From NCBI RefSeq assembly GCF_007680845.1, contig NZ_VEIY01000002.1:302217-366216 (forward strand): a DNA stretch of 64,000 nucleotides. The letters run 5' to 3'. A program made the position numbers and the translations under genes. A model generated the notes under the pieces. That model made no database searches and was not told where the DNA came from. It saw only the letters and a list, made by a program, of their open reading frames with translations. Shown here one piece after another: positions 8,297 to 16,360 of this stretch (its first letter is position 1; each line of letters starts with the position of its first letter). The stretch comes from Curtobacterium pusillum. GTDB lineage: Bacteria > Actinomycetota > Actinomycetes > Actinomycetales > Microbacteriaceae.

Positions 8297-8929
8297 ATGG
8301 AGATCGCCCCCGCACCCACCCTGACCGGCGACCGCGTGACGCTCGAGCCCCTCGCTCCGGAGCACGCGGACGACCTCCGGGCGGCGGTCGCGGACGGCGA
8401 TCTCTGGCGCACCTGGTACACCTCGGTCCCGGCTCCGGCGCAGGTCGACGACGAGATCGACCGACGTCTGGCGGAACAGGCAGCGGGGCGCATGGTGCCG
8501 CTCGCGGTGCGTGACCGCCCGACCGGTCGGGTGGTCGGTTCCACGACGTTCCTGAACCTCGACACCGGCAACCGTCGGGCGGAGATCGGCGCCACCTTCC
8601 TGTCGAAGTCCACCCAGCGGTCGGGCGTGAACACCGAGGCGAAGCTCCTCATGCTGTCCCACGCGTTCGACGTCTGGCAGTGCATCGCGGTCGAGTTCCG
8701 GACGCACTGGCACAACCTGCAGTCGCGGGCGGCGATCGCGGCCCTCGGGGCGAAGCAGGACGGCGTCCTCCGGAACCACTCGATCGGCCGCGACGGCACC
8801 CTGCGGGACACCGTGGTGTTCTCGATCATCGCGTCGGAGTGGCCGACCGTGCGACTCTCGCTGGCGGAACGCCTCCGTCAGCACGACCGGGCGGAAGGTT
8901 CCCGCCGCCGGTCCGCCCGGCACGCCTGA
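8297..8929 (+). CDS. GNAT N-acetyltransferase, RimJ/RimL type
   Basis: This 210-residue protein has the RimJ/L arrangement: an LTGDRVTLEPLAPEHADDL N-terminus, a VVGSTTFLNLD strand, an RRAEIGATFL strand and an NLQSRAAIAALGAK acetyl-CoA-binding helix. The acceptor, which could be a protein N-terminus or a small molecule, cannot be told from the sequence. The C-terminal tail is basic (RRRSARHA). The gene converges on the carbonic anhydrase gene across a 25-base GC-rich gap. Confidence 0.82.
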   Translation: MEIAPAPTLTGDRVTLEPLAPEHADDLRAAVADGDLWRTWYTSVPAPAQVDDEIDRRLAEQAAGRMVPLAVRDRPTGRVVGSTTFLNLDTGNRRAEIGATFLSKSTQRSGVNTEAKLLMLSHAFDVWQCIAVEFRTHWHNLQSRAAIAALGAKQDGVLRNHSIGRDGTLRDTVVFSIIASEWPTVRLSLAERLRQHDRAEGSRRRSARHA

Positions 8930-8954
8930 CCGCCCCGCCCCGCCCCGGCGCGCG

Positions 8955-9716
8955 TCAGAGCTCGTGACGCACGGTCCGGTCGCCGGTGGGCTGTGTCGGT
9001 CGTGCGTTCTCGACGTGCGCTGCCTCGAGCGCGGCGAGCTGGTCCGGGCCGAGTTCGATCGGCTCCTCGAGCACGATCCACCGCACCCCCTCGGTGCACG
9101 GCGGCGTGGTGAGGGAACCCTCGTACGTCACGAAGGAGCGCGACTCCGGCAGCATCGCCTCGACGACCACGGTGCTGGCGCGTCCAGCGCCGGACGTCGC
9201 GCCGGCGAGGTAGCTGTCGTACGCGGCGTTGTGCCGACCGCGCTCGGCGAGGACCCCGACGACGGTGAGGTCGCCGCGTGCATCGGCGTGGACGAAGTGG
9301 AACTCGGCGGCCGAGGCCTCGCCGCGGACGGTGTGCTCGGACCCGGCGTGGAAGTGCAGCTGCACGAGCTGCAGGTCGTCGCCGCCGATCGTGGTCGTCG
9401 CGCCGTCGTCCGCGGTGAACTGCACCGTGTGCCCGTTGTCGGCCGTCACGCCGCGCACCGGACCGGTACCGATCAGGTCGAGCGCTGCCCCGCGCTCCGG
9501 CGCCGGCAGGTCGATCGGGGACTGCCGCTTCCCGGAGGAGCACGGCGCGTAGTCCTCCGCCAGGTCACCCCAGCTGTCGGGCCCCTCGGCACCGACGTAG
9601 GACCACGCTGATCCGGGGTCGTGCGGGGCCGTCTCGGGCGTCGCCGGCGAGCAGCCCGCGAGGGTGGCGACGAGTGCAGCGGGCAGGACGAGGAAAGCGT
9701 ACGGAAGGGATCGCAT
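8955..9716 (-). CDS. alpha-class carbonic anhydrase, lipoprotein
   Basis: The protein hydrates CO2 to bicarbonate outside the membrane. Residues 1-22 form a lipoprotein signal ending LAGC, with Cys22 as the lipid site. The alpha-CA core follows: KRQSPIDLP near residue 63; zinc ligands His121, His123 and His140 in LHFHAGSEHTV and AEFHFVH; and SLTTPPCTEGV near residue 203. Length (253) is normal for bacterial alpha-CAs. All key zinc residues are present, so an active enzyme is expected. Confidence 0.92.
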   Translation of the reverse strand: MRSLPYAFLVLPAALVATLAGCSPATPETAPHDPGSAWSYVGAEGPDSWGDLAEDYAPCSSGKRQSPIDLPAPERGAALDLIGTGPVRGVTADNGHTVQFTADDGATTTIGGDDLQLVQLHFHAGSEHTVRGEASAAEFHFVHADARGDLTVVGVLAERGRHNAAYDSYLAGATSGAGRASTVVVEAMLPESRSFVTYEGSLTTPPCTEGVRWIVLEEPIELGPDQLAALEAAHVENARPTQPTGDRTVRHEL

Positions 9717-9748
9717 GCCGAGAAGTGTGACATATCAGTTGGCGCGAG

Positions 9749-9754
9749 TACCGT
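9749..9754 (+). promoter_or_regulatory. -10 box (TACCGT) for leaderless transcript
   Basis: TACCGT ends 7 bases before the ATG at 9762, with no ribosome-binding site between. The promoter is divergent from the carbonic anhydrase gene across a 45-base gap. Confidence 0.55.
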
Positions 9755-9761
9755 CGGCGCC

Positions 9762-10253
9762 ATGCACGTCGGCCTCCGGATCACCCTCGACGCACCGGTC
9801 GACGCCGTGCGCGATGCCCTGCTCTCCCCGGCGGTCATGGTGGCGGTGACGAAGCCGTTCCTCGTGTACCGGTCCCGCGACCCGAACGGGTTCCCCGCAC
9901 GCTGGGTGCCCGGGCAGCCGCACCCGATCACGGCGAGCGCGTTCGGGGTCGTCCCGAGCGGCGACACGCACGTGGACCTCGACCTCTACGACGTCCAGGG
10001 TGTCCCCGTGCAGCGCGACAACGGGGGCGGGACGAGCGGCCTCTTCGGACGGATGACCATGCAGCACCGGATGGCGACGGTCGACCTCGGGGACGGTCGC
10101 ACCCTCCTCGTCGACCGACTGAGCTACCGGATGCGTCCCGCGGTGCTCGGCGTCCTGCTCTGGCCGGGGATGTGGGTGATCTGGCAGTGGCGCGCGCTGC
10201 GGATGCGACAGCTCGCACCCGAGTGGCGGCGACCACGTCGGGCCGCGGCCTGA
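9762..10253 (+). CDS. SRPBCC-like conserved hypothetical protein
   Basis: The 163-residue product opens with MHVGLRITLDAPVDAVRDALLSP, a beta strand and helix typical of START/SRPBCC ligand-binding domains. It continues with alternating strands and ends in a hydrophobic segment (VLGVLLWPGMWVIWQWRAL) followed by a basic tail. The hydrophobic stretch could be a membrane anchor. No ligand or reaction can be assigned. The stop precedes the next gene's promoter by about 90 bases. Confidence 0.6.
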   Translation: MHVGLRITLDAPVDAVRDALLSPAVMVAVTKPFLVYRSRDPNGFPARWVPGQPHPITASAFGVVPSGDTHVDLDLYDVQGVPVQRDNGGGTSGLFGRMTMQHRMATVDLGDGRTLLVDRLSYRMRPAVLGVLLWPGMWVIWQWRALRMRQLAPEWRRPRRAAA

Positions 10254-10268
10254 CCGACGGAGCCGCAC

Positions 10269-10283
10269 CGCGCCTCCAGGCCG
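10269..10283 (-). repeat. dispersed GGAGGCGCGG element, intergenic copy
   Basis: Reads CCGCGCCTCCAGGCC on the + strand, between the SRPBCC-like gene and the DUF1684 promoter. Confidence 0.7.
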
Positions 10284-10339
10284 ACACCTGCGGATCGGCC
10301 GGGACCCGCGAGTCCTGGTGCTCGCCGACGGACCGGGCG

Positions 10340-10345
10340 TACGCT
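10340..10345 (+). promoter_or_regulatory. -10 box (TACGCT) for leaderless DUF1684 transcript
   Basis: TACGCT is followed by 6 bases and then the GTG at 10352. This decides the start over an upstream in-frame start that would overlap the previous gene. Confidence 0.6.
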
Positions 10346-10351
10346 CGGAGC

Positions 10352-10993
10352 GTGAGCCAGACGCCCCCGCCGGCAACCGACGACCGCGTGCACAGCACGC
10401 TCGCCACCGTGGACTGGCGGCGCATGACGTTCGACCTGTACCGCCGAGTGCGGGCGACGACCGATCCGGAGACCGCCCACGCGATGTGGCGCGAGACGCG
10501 GGACGCGATGTTCGGGGAGCACCCCGCGAGTCCGCTCCTCGACGAGGACGCCCGCGACTTCGAGTCGCTCCCCGTCCCGGACTACGACCCCGCATGGCGC
10601 TTCCGGGCCCGCATCGAACCCGCCGAACTGACGGCGATGGACGTCGAGACCGGGACGGACGGCATCGTGCACTTCGAGCGGCTCGGGGTCGTGACCCTGG
10701 CCGGCATCGGCACCCTCGACGTGTGGTCGCACGGCGGGTACGCGGGCGGGGTGTTCATCCCCGTCAAGGACGCCAGCGCGGGGAAGGCCCGCGGGACCTA
10801 CGGCGGCGGGCGCTACCTCCTCGACACGATCAAGGGCGCGGACCTCGGCGGTGACGACGGCGAGCTCGTGCTCGACTTCAACTTCGCCTACAACCCGTCG
10901 TGCGCGTACGACCCCGCCTGGGCGTGCCCGCTCGCCCCTCCGGGCAACACGGTCGCGGTCCCGATCCCCGTCGGCGAGCAGTACGACTTCTAG
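10352..10993 (+). CDS. DUF1684 family protein
   Basis: The 213-residue product shows the whole DUF1684 pattern: FGEHPASPL near residue 50, a central IPVKDASAGKARGTYGGGRY block near residue 135, and DFNFAYNPSCAYDPAWACPL near residue 178 with its conserved cysteines. The domain is widespread in bacteria, but its function is not established as far as I know. The GTG start is set by the -10 box placement. Its TAG stop forms the first bases of the next gene's -10 box. Confidence 0.88.
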   Translation: MSQTPPPATDDRVHSTLATVDWRRMTFDLYRRVRATTDPETAHAMWRETRDAMFGEHPASPLLDEDARDFESLPVPDYDPAWRFRARIEPAELTAMDVETGTDGIVHFERLGVVTLAGIGTLDVWSHGGYAGGVFIPVKDASAGKARGTYGGGRYLLDTIKGADLGGDDGELVLDFNFAYNPSCAYDPAWACPLAPPGNTVAVPIPVGEQYDF

Positions 10994-10996
10994 GGT
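10991..10996 (+). promoter_or_regulatory. -10 box (TAGGGT) overlapping the DUF1684 stop codon
   Basis: The TAG stop of DUF1684 is the start of TAGGGT, which is followed by 7 bases and the ATG of the GntR gene. The regulator can therefore be transcribed on its own as a leaderless mRNA. Confidence 0.6.
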
Positions 10997-11003
10997 GGTG
11001 CAC

Positions 11004-11369
11004 ATGAGCGGGACGGGCCTGGTGGCTCTCGACGTCGGTGGCCGGGTGCCGCCGTTCGAACAGGTGCGGTCGCAGATCGCGGCGCAGATCACCGCCGGCT
11101 ACCTGGTGGACGGAGCTCGGCTGCCGAGTGTCCGGGGCCTCGCGGACGAGCTCGGGCTCGCGGCGGGGACGGTCGCGAAGGCCTACCAACTCCTCGAGGA
11201 GTCCGGTCTCGTGCAGACCGCCCGCGGCGCCGGGACCCGGGTGGTCCGGCCGGCGGAGGTGCCGGAACCGGTGACGGACGCCGCGCGGGCCCTGGCCCTC
11301 GCCGCGCGGGACGCCGGACTGTCGGCGGACCAGGCCGTGGCGGCGCTGCGGGAGGTCTGGCCAGCCTGA
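11004..11369 (+). CDS. GntR-family (YtrA-like) transcriptional regulator
   Basis: The 121-residue protein is a winged helix with little C-terminal domain, as in the YtrA subgroup. PPFEQVRSQIAAQITAGYL, RLPSVRGLADELGLAAGTVAKAYQ and LVQTARGAGTRV are the GntR signature (about residues 14-80). A C-terminal helix of about 35 residues (DAARALALAARDAGLSADQ) would give dimerisation. YtrA regulators usually control a neighbouring ABC transporter, but none is adjacent here, so the target is unknown. Confidence 0.88.
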   Translation: MSGTGLVALDVGGRVPPFEQVRSQIAAQITAGYLVDGARLPSVRGLADELGLAAGTVAKAYQLLEESGLVQTARGAGTRVVRPAEVPEPVTDAARALALAARDAGLSADQAVAALREVWPA

Positions 11370-11387
11370 CAGCCGGCCCCGCGTGCG

Positions 11388-12260
11388 TCAGCAGTGCTCG
11401 AACACGTAGTCGTCGCTCGACGGCGTGACGAGGTCCCGGTCGCGGAGGATCGTCATGGCCGGGCGGTCGTCGCCGGCGCAGACCGACGACCACGACCGGT
11501 CGGTCTCGTCCGAGTACTCGATGTCGATCACGTGCTCCCCGTAGGCCTTCGTGTAGGCCGAGCACTCCTGGTAGTGCACGCACTCCTCGGCGACGACGAA
11601 GTCGAACCCCGTGGTCTTCCGCCCCGAGGCCCCGAGCTGCGGCGTGTTCTTCTGCCCGACGGCGAGCCCGTGGTCGTGCCCCGCCGCGACCAGTGCCGAC
11701 GCCAGCGCGAGGTTGTCCGTCCGGGTGAGCGCACCGTGCGAACGGGTCCACGAGTCGAGGTTGTCGAACTCCACCGCGTCGAACCCGCGGTCGGCGCACC
11801 GGGTGATCGACCTCGTCAGGACGGTCACGATCTCCGTCCGCTTCGCCGCGGTCGAGGTGTCGAGCAGCATCTCGTCCGGCCAGCCCGGGTCGGACACGGG
11901 CTGGCCGTCGTCGTCCCGCAGCAGGGCGGCGGGGTGATCCCGCTTCCACATCGACGCGTCGTCCGGCTGCGTCTGGAAGCCGTTGACGTAGCAGATCGAG
12001 TACTTCCCGGCGGCCGGGTGGTCGGTGCTGTCCCGCTCCACGATCGTCACGCCGGACGGGGGCGTGTACCCGCCGCCGAGCTGGTAGTCGGGGATCCCGG
12101 ACGTCGGCAGGTTCTCGTACGTGTGGGGAGCCCCAGACCCGCCCGCCGCAGACCCGCCGGCCGAGGACCCGCCGGACGAGGGCTGCGCAGTGCATCCGGC
12201 GAGCCCGACCACCGCCACCGCAGCCATCGCGATCCCCAGCAGGACGATCCGTTCTCGCAC
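11388..12260 (-). CDS. GH114-like glycoside hydrolase lipoprotein
   Basis: The 290-residue protein begins with a lipoprotein signal ending LAGC (Cys23) and a Ser/Gly-rich tether. The TIM-barrel of the GH114 family follows (family knowledge: endo-alpha-1,4-polygalactosaminidase). Visible are a YSICYVNGFQTQPDDA strand, a GFDAVEFDNLDSW motif near residue 165 with candidate acidic catalytic residues, and a VAEECVHYQEC stretch near residue 220. The role would be surface polysaccharide hydrolysis. The GTG start has CGAGGA 7 bases upstream. It is divergent from the helicase gene. Confidence 0.75.
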   Translation of the reverse strand: MRERIVLLGIAMAAVAVVGLAGCTAQPSSGGSSAGGSAAGGSGAPHTYENLPTSGIPDYQLGGGYTPPSGVTIVERDSTDHPAAGKYSICYVNGFQTQPDDASMWKRDHPAALLRDDDGQPVSDPGWPDEMLLDTSTAAKRTEIVTVLTRSITRCADRGFDAVEFDNLDSWTRSHGALTRTDNLALASALVAAGHDHGLAVGQKNTPQLGASGRKTTGFDFVVAEECVHYQECSAYTKAYGEHVIDIEYSDETDRSWSSVCAGDDRPAMTILRDRDLVTPSSDDYVFEHC

Positions 12261-12274
12261 GCGGGAATCCTCGC

Positions 12275-12284
12275 ACGCTATGAT
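12275..12284. promoter_or_regulatory. overlapping divergent -10 boxes (TAGCGT reverse, TATGAT forward)
   Basis: ACGCTA at 12275-12280 is TAGCGT for the GH114 gene. TATGAT at 12279-12284 is a near-consensus -10 for the helicase. The two share bases, so the two promoters should exclude each other. No clear -35 was seen for the forward one. Confidence 0.45.
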
Positions 12285-12290
12285 GGACGT

Positions 12291-12494
12291 ACTCGAGGCG
12301 CCGATCGCCTCGTGCGTCGTACGGACGCCCCGAACTCCCGACCGCTCGTTGGTCGATGATCGAGCACCTCCCGAAGGTGCCCAGGCTTCTCTGCTGCGGC
12401 GACTGCGCCAGCCACACCCGTTGGCGCGCATCCCGCCCGCGCGCTGCCTCGCAAGTGCGCCCACAGCCGGTGAACTCCGGCTCGAAAGGTCACC
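12291..12494 (+). promoter_or_regulatory. long structured 5' leader of the DEAD-box helicase
   Basis: About 200 untranslated bases contain three simple hairpins: CGAGGCG/CGCCTCG at 12294-12312, GCACCT/AGGTGC at 12364-12380, and GCCGG/CCGGC at 12466-12481. The last ends just before the GAAAGG ribosome site. Long cold-responsive leaders are known for RNA helicase genes; that this one acts so is inference. Confidence 0.45.
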
Positions 12495-14114
12495 ATGACC
12501 ACCGAAGACATCCGTTTCTCCGACCTCGGCGTCCCCGCCCCCATGGCCGCCGTCCTCGCCCAGCAGGGCAAGGAGACCGCGTTCCCCATCCAGGCGGACA
12601 CGCTCCCCGACTCACTCAAGGGCAAGGACGTGCTCGGCCGTGGCCGCACCGGCTCCGGCAAGACCATCGCCTTCGCGATCCCGCTGGCCGCCCGCCTCGC
12701 GGCGAACCCGCGTCAGCGCCGCGCCGGCCGCCCGCGTGCACTCGTGCTCGCCCCGACCCGTGAGCTCGCGACGCAGATCGACGCGACGCTCGCTCCCCTC
12801 GCCAAGGCGATGGGCCTCAACACCACGACCATCTTCGGCGGCGTCGGTCAGGGTCGTCAGGTCGACGCCCTCCGCGGCGGGGTCGACGTGGTCGTCGCCT
12901 GCCCGGGCCGCCTCGCCGACCTCATGCAGCAGGGGCACGTCAAGCTCGACGCCATCGAGGTCACCGTCCTCGACGAGGCCGACCACATGGCCGACATGGG
13001 CTTCCTGCCCGGCGTGACGAAGATCATGCAGGCGACGCCCGAGCAGGGGCAGCGTCTGCTGTTCTCCGCGACGCTCGACAACGGCGTGGACAAGCTCGTC
13101 AAGAAGTTCCTGCACAACCCGGTGATGCACTCCGTCGACGACGAGACCAGTCCCGTCGAGGCCATGACGCACCACCTGTTCGAGGTCGCCGACGCCGACG
13201 CGAAGAAGGACCTCGTCCGGACGCTCGCCTCGGGCACCGGCCGCCGCATCCTGTTCATGCGCACGAAGCACCACGCCAAGCGCCTCGCGAAGCAGCTCTC
13301 CAGCCAGGGCATCCCCGCTGTGGACCTGCAGGGCAACCTGTCGCAGGGCGCCCGTGAGCGGAACCTCGCGAAGTTCTCCTCCGGCGAGGCCCTCGTCCTC
13401 GTCGCAACCGACGTCGCCGCCCGTGGTGTGCACGTCGACAACGTCGAGCTCGTCGTGCACGTCGACCCGCCGACCGAGCACAAGGCGTACCTGCACCGCT
13501 CCGGCCGCACGGCCCGTGCGGGTTCGTCGGGCGACGTCGTCACGGTGACGATGCCCGCCGAGCGTCGCGACGTCGCGCAGATGATGCGTGCCGCCGCGAT
13601 CAAGGTCACGCCGCAGCAGGTCACCGCGAACTCGCCGGCCGTCACCACGCTCGTCGGCGAGGTCGCTCCGGTCCGCCACGTCGAGGAGCAGCCCGTCCAG
13701 CAGCAGCGTCAGCGTCAGCCCCGCGCGGCCGAGTCGGCCGGTGACGGTGGCGGTCGTCGCCGTGGTCGCGGCGGTCGGTCTGGAGGCGCGGCGCAGGCCC
13801 CGCAGGCAGCCACCGCTGGCAGCTCGTCGCGTTCGGGCGGCCGCCGTGGCGGCGCCGCAGCCGGCGCTGGTCGCGGCGACGCCGTGAGCTCGACCGGACG
13901 CGGTGCCTCGCAGGGCGCCGGTGCCGGTGCCGGCGGACAGCGTCGGGGCGGCGGCAGCCGTCGCGCCTCGAACGACGGCGTCCGCGGTGGGTCCGCCCCG
14001 GTCTGGTCGTCCGACGGTGGCTACGCCGCCGGTCGTGGAGCCGGCTCCGAGTCGGGCTCTGGCGCACGTCGTGGCTCGCGCCGCGCCTCCCGTCCCGCCG
14101 GTTCCGCTCGCTGA
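12495..14114 (+). CDS. DEAD-box ATP-dependent RNA helicase (RhlE-like)
   Basis: This 539-residue helicase unwinds RNA, as in ribosome assembly and mRNA turnover. The N-terminal Q motif (FPIQADTLP, residue 30) is followed by Walker A RTGSGKT (51-57), PTRELA, VLDEADHM (about 160), FSAT, and the C-terminal ATDVAARGVH and HRSGRTARAG motifs. Residues about 390-539 are a low-complexity Arg/Gly/Ala/Ser tail typical of actinobacterial RNA helicases and likely to bind RNA. The ATG has GAAAGG upstream. A copy of the dispersed GGAGGCGCGG element lies inside the tail-coding part. Confidence 0.93.
   Translation: MTTEDIRFSDLGVPAPMAAVLAQQGKETAFPIQADTLPDSLKGKDVLGRGRTGSGKTIAFAIPLAARLAANPRQRRAGRPRALVLAPTRELATQIDATLAPLAKAMGLNTTTIFGGVGQGRQVDALRGGVDVVVACPGRLADLMQQGHVKLDAIEVTVLDEADHMADMGFLPGVTKIMQATPEQGQRLLFSATLDNGVDKLVKKFLHNPVMHSVDDETSPVEAMTHHLFEVADADAKKDLVRTLASGTGRRILFMRTKHHAKRLAKQLSSQGIPAVDLQGNLSQGARERNLAKFSSGEALVLVATDVAARGVHVDNVELVVHVDPPTEHKAYLHRSGRTARAGSSGDVVTVTMPAERRDVAQMMRAAAIKVTPQQVTANSPAVTTLVGEVAPVRHVEEQPVQQQRQRQPRAAESAGDGGGRRRGRGGRSGGAAQAPQAATAGSSSRSGGRRGGAAAGAGRGDAVSSTGRGASQGAGAGAGGQRRGGGSRRASNDGVRGGSAPVWSSDGGYAAGRGAGSESGSGARRGSRRASRPAGSAR
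13780..13791 (+). repeat. dispersed GGAGGCGCGG element inside the helicase gene
   Basis: CTGGAGGCGCGG is read here as part of SGGAA, in the low-complexity tail. Confidence 0.65.
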
Positions 14115-14253
14115 TCCGGTCCCGACGCTCCTGAGCCAGGGGGACAACCTCCACGTCGGCTCGGAACGCTGGCCCTCGCGGGCGTACCGTACTGGTCACC
14201 GGAGGCCGCGCGAGTGGCCGACGGGGAAACGTCCGCTGTTGGAAGGAGTGCCT

Positions 14254-14457
14254 ATGGCTGGGATCGAAGACATCAAGAACGCCGCTGAGAAGGCGGCAGG
14301 CAAGGTCAAGGAAGCCGTCGGCAACACGACGGACAACGACCGCCTGAAGACCGAAGGTCAGACCGACCAGGCCAAGGCCTCGGCCAAGCAGGGCGTCACC
14401 GACGTCAAGGACGCCGCTCACGGCGTCGCCGACAGCTTCAAGAGCGAGAACAAGTAA
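14254..14457 (+). CDS. CsbD family stress-response protein
   Basis: The 67-residue, Lys/Asp/Ala-rich, amphipathic-helical protein matches the CsbD family (EKAAGKVKEAVGNTTDNDRLKTEG). CsbD proteins are general-stress proteins in Bacillus (sigma-B regulon); the molecular role is unknown. A strong GGAAGGAG lies 6 bases before the ATG, and a perfect 16-bp hairpin follows the gene. High, stress-induced expression would fit, but no sigma-B promoter was confirmed. Confidence 0.85.
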   Translation: MAGIEDIKNAAEKAAGKVKEAVGNTTDNDRLKTEGQTDQAKASAKQGVTDVKDAAHGVADSFKSENK

Positions 14458-14477
14458 GCCGGTCGAGTACCGCGCTG

Positions 14478-14513
14478 CGAAGCCCCCGGGTCCGTTCGGA
14501 CCCGGGGGCTTCG
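14478..14513 (+). terminator. 16-bp perfect hairpin after csbD-like gene
   Basis: CGAAGCCCCCGGGTCC and its exact complement enclose a GTTC tetraloop, 20 bases past the stop. It is the strongest simple terminator in the window. Confidence 0.85.
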
Positions 14514-14545
14514 TCGTGCGCGGGCCCGAGGCGCCCGGGCGGTCC

Positions 14546-14980
14546 GCCGAGCGGGCACGACACGCCGCCGTCGTCCGCCGAGCGGGCACGTTCTGCTGCG
14601 CGGGGTGGCCGAGCGTGACCCATGTTGCCCGCTCGCACACGCGCGCTGCGGGCGGGACGGACGCGCACGGCCTGGGGGTCGGGCGGCCCGGCGCCGCGCG
14701 GCCGGCCGTCCGTTCGCCGAGCGGGCGGAACACGCCGCGCGGCGTCCGCCGAGCGGGCGGAATCTGCTGCGCGGGGTGGCCGAGCGGGACCGATGTTGCC
14801 CGCTCGCGCGCGGGCGTGCGGGCGGCGGCACGGACGCGCACGGCCCGGGCGGCGCGCGGACTGGGCGCCGCGTGGCGTCCGCCGAGCGGGCGCAACACGC
14901 CGCGTGGCGGCCGCCGAGCGGGCGGGATCTGCTGCGCGGGGTGGCCGAGCGGGACCGATGTTGCCCGCTCGCGCGCGGGC
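14546..14980. repeat. three-unit array of phased GCCGAGCGGG decamers
   Basis: The 489-base gap between csbD-like and NUDIX genes holds no convincing gene. Nine copies of GCCGAGCGGG (one with T at position 9) start at 14546, 14577, 14608; 14716, 14748, 14779; and 14881, 14913, 14944. Within each triplet the step is 31-32 bases. The third decamer of each triplet pairs with a CCCGCTCG 12 bases later (in the first unit the decamer's T leaves one mismatch). The DNA between decamers is also conserved among units (for example TGCTGCGCGGGGTG), so it is a degenerate tandem repeat of 165-170 bases. Confidence 0.8.
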
Positions 14981-15002
14981 CGGCGGCGGCGGGCGCCGCA
15001 GG

Positions 15003-15545
15003 CTAGTGCAGGACGCCGACCGAGGCGAGCCCGGCCCGCAGGAGTGCGCCGCGACCGCCCTCCATCTCGTCCGCCACCGCGTCGGACGCCGCCTCCATCG
15101 GGCTCATCCACGTGAGCTCGAGGGCGTCCTGCCGGGGCTCGCACGTCCCGGTCACGGGGACGACGTACGCCAGCGAGATCGCGTGCTGCCGCTCGTCGGT
15201 GTAGACCGAGGCGCCGGGCAGCGGGAAGTACTCGGCCACGGTGAACGGCGTCGGGCTGGACGGCAGCTGCGGGAACGCCATCGGCCCGAGGTCCTTCTCG
15301 AGGTGTCGGAAGAGTGCCGTGCGGATCGACTCACCGAACATCACCCGCCCGGAGACGAGGGTCCGGGCGATCGAGCCGCTCGGGGACACCCGGAGGAGCA
15401 CACCGACCTCGGTCACAGCACCGAGGCCGTCCGTGCGGACGGGGATCGCCTCGACGTAGCAGATGGGCAGTCGACGACGGACGTTCGCGAGTTCCTCGTC
15501 GGACAGCCAGCCGGAGTCGGGGTCGGGGGTGCGCAGCGAGGCCAT
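15003..15545 (-). CDS. NUDIX-fold hydrolase, DUF4916 type
   Basis: This 180-residue protein opens with the SGWLSDEELANVRRRLPICYVEAIPV stretch found in DUF4916 proteins of actinobacteria (recognised in pieces). It contains a NUDIX-like FRHLEKDLGP helix near residue 80 and an AEYFPLPGA strand. The classic GX5EX7REUXEEXGU box is not obvious, so hydrolase activity is uncertain. It ends against the decamer array. The ATG at 15545 lies 145 bases from the divergent reductase-like gene. Confidence 0.7.
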   Translation of the reverse strand: MASLRTPDPDSGWLSDEELANVRRRLPICYVEAIPVRTDGLGAVTEVGVLLRVSPSGSIARTLVSGRVMFGESIRTALFRHLEKDLGPMAFPQLPSSPTPFTVAEYFPLPGASVYTDERQHAISLAYVVPVTGTCEPRQDALELTWMSPMEAASDAVADEMEGGRGALLRAGLASVGVLH

Positions 15546-15689
15546 GCACCGTGTCTACCAGGCGCCACGGCGAGTTCGGCGGAACGCGCGGGACTTGTGG
15601 ATGGATACCGTTGTCCACGTGGCTCCTCCGAGCTCCGAGGCCTCGACGAGGTCGTTCCCGCTGCCTGCGAACCGAAGGAAGGACGACGG

Positions 15690-16313
15690 ATGAAGATCGC
15701 CGTGCTCGGAACGGGACGCTTCGCGACGGACCTCGCGCCGGCACTCGCCGACGCCGGGCACAGCGTCACGTTCGGTTCTCGGACTCCACGAGACCGGGGC
15801 GAGCTCCCCGGCGAGATCGTCAGCGTCAGCGAGGCGGTCTCCGGTGCCGAGCTGGTCGTGAACGCCCTGCCGGGTCTCGTCGCCCTCGAGCTGCTGCCAA
15901 CGTTCGGCGCGGAGCTCCAGGGGAGGGTCCTGCTCGACGCGAGCAACGCGTTCGACGACGAGGGCGGGCTCGTGTTCCCGAACTCGAGTGTGGGCGAGCG
16001 ACTCCAGGAAGTGCTCCCGGGCGTCCACGTCGTGAAGGCCTTGAGCAACATGGCCGGCTACGTGGCTGCGGACCCGGCTTCGCTCGCCGGCGCGACGACG
16101 GCCTTCCTGGCGGGGGACGACGATACGGCGAAGCTCCTCGTCAGGAGTGTCCTCGAGTCCATCGGCTGGTCGGACGAGTCACACATCGACCTCGGCGGCA
16201 TCACGGCGGCGCGAGCCATCGAGCACACGGGCCTGCTCTTCTGGGCGCTGGTGGCGAAGTACCGAACCGGCGAGTTCAACCTGGCCGTCGTCCGGACGCC
16301 CGGGGCGTCCTGA
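15690..16313 (+). CDS. NADPH-dependent F420 reductase-like (NADP-binding) protein
   Basis: The 207-residue protein starts with a Rossmann motif (MKIAVLGTGRFATDLAPALADAGH) and an NADP-type GSRTPRDR after the second strand. It continues as the F420/YrrL-like reductase family (LVVNALPG, VLLDASNAF, VKALSNMAGYV). The true electron carrier is not shown by sequence. A GAAGGAAGGA ribosome site lies before the ATG. It converges with the MFS gene with 47 bases between. Confidence 0.78.
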   Translation: MKIAVLGTGRFATDLAPALADAGHSVTFGSRTPRDRGELPGEIVSVSEAVSGAELVVNALPGLVALELLPTFGAELQGRVLLDASNAFDDEGGLVFPNSSVGERLQEVLPGVHVVKALSNMAGYVAADPASLAGATTAFLAGDDDTAKLLVRSVLESIGWSDESHIDLGGITAARAIEHTGLLFWALVAKYRTGEFNLAVVRTPGAS

Positions 16314-16360
16314 CCGGTTCCGGCACGTTCCAGGCCCGGGCCCCGGTGCAGCGACGGCGA

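Noticed and set aside
14546..14980. CRISPR-like array (short repeats, about 21-base spacers)
   Set aside because: The intervening DNA is itself conserved between units, the repeat is only 10 bases, and no cas gene is near.
14622..15690. Frame running through the decamer array into the reductase-like gene
   Set aside because: The array is non-coding repeat DNA; the reductase has its own ribosome site and Rossmann start at 15690.
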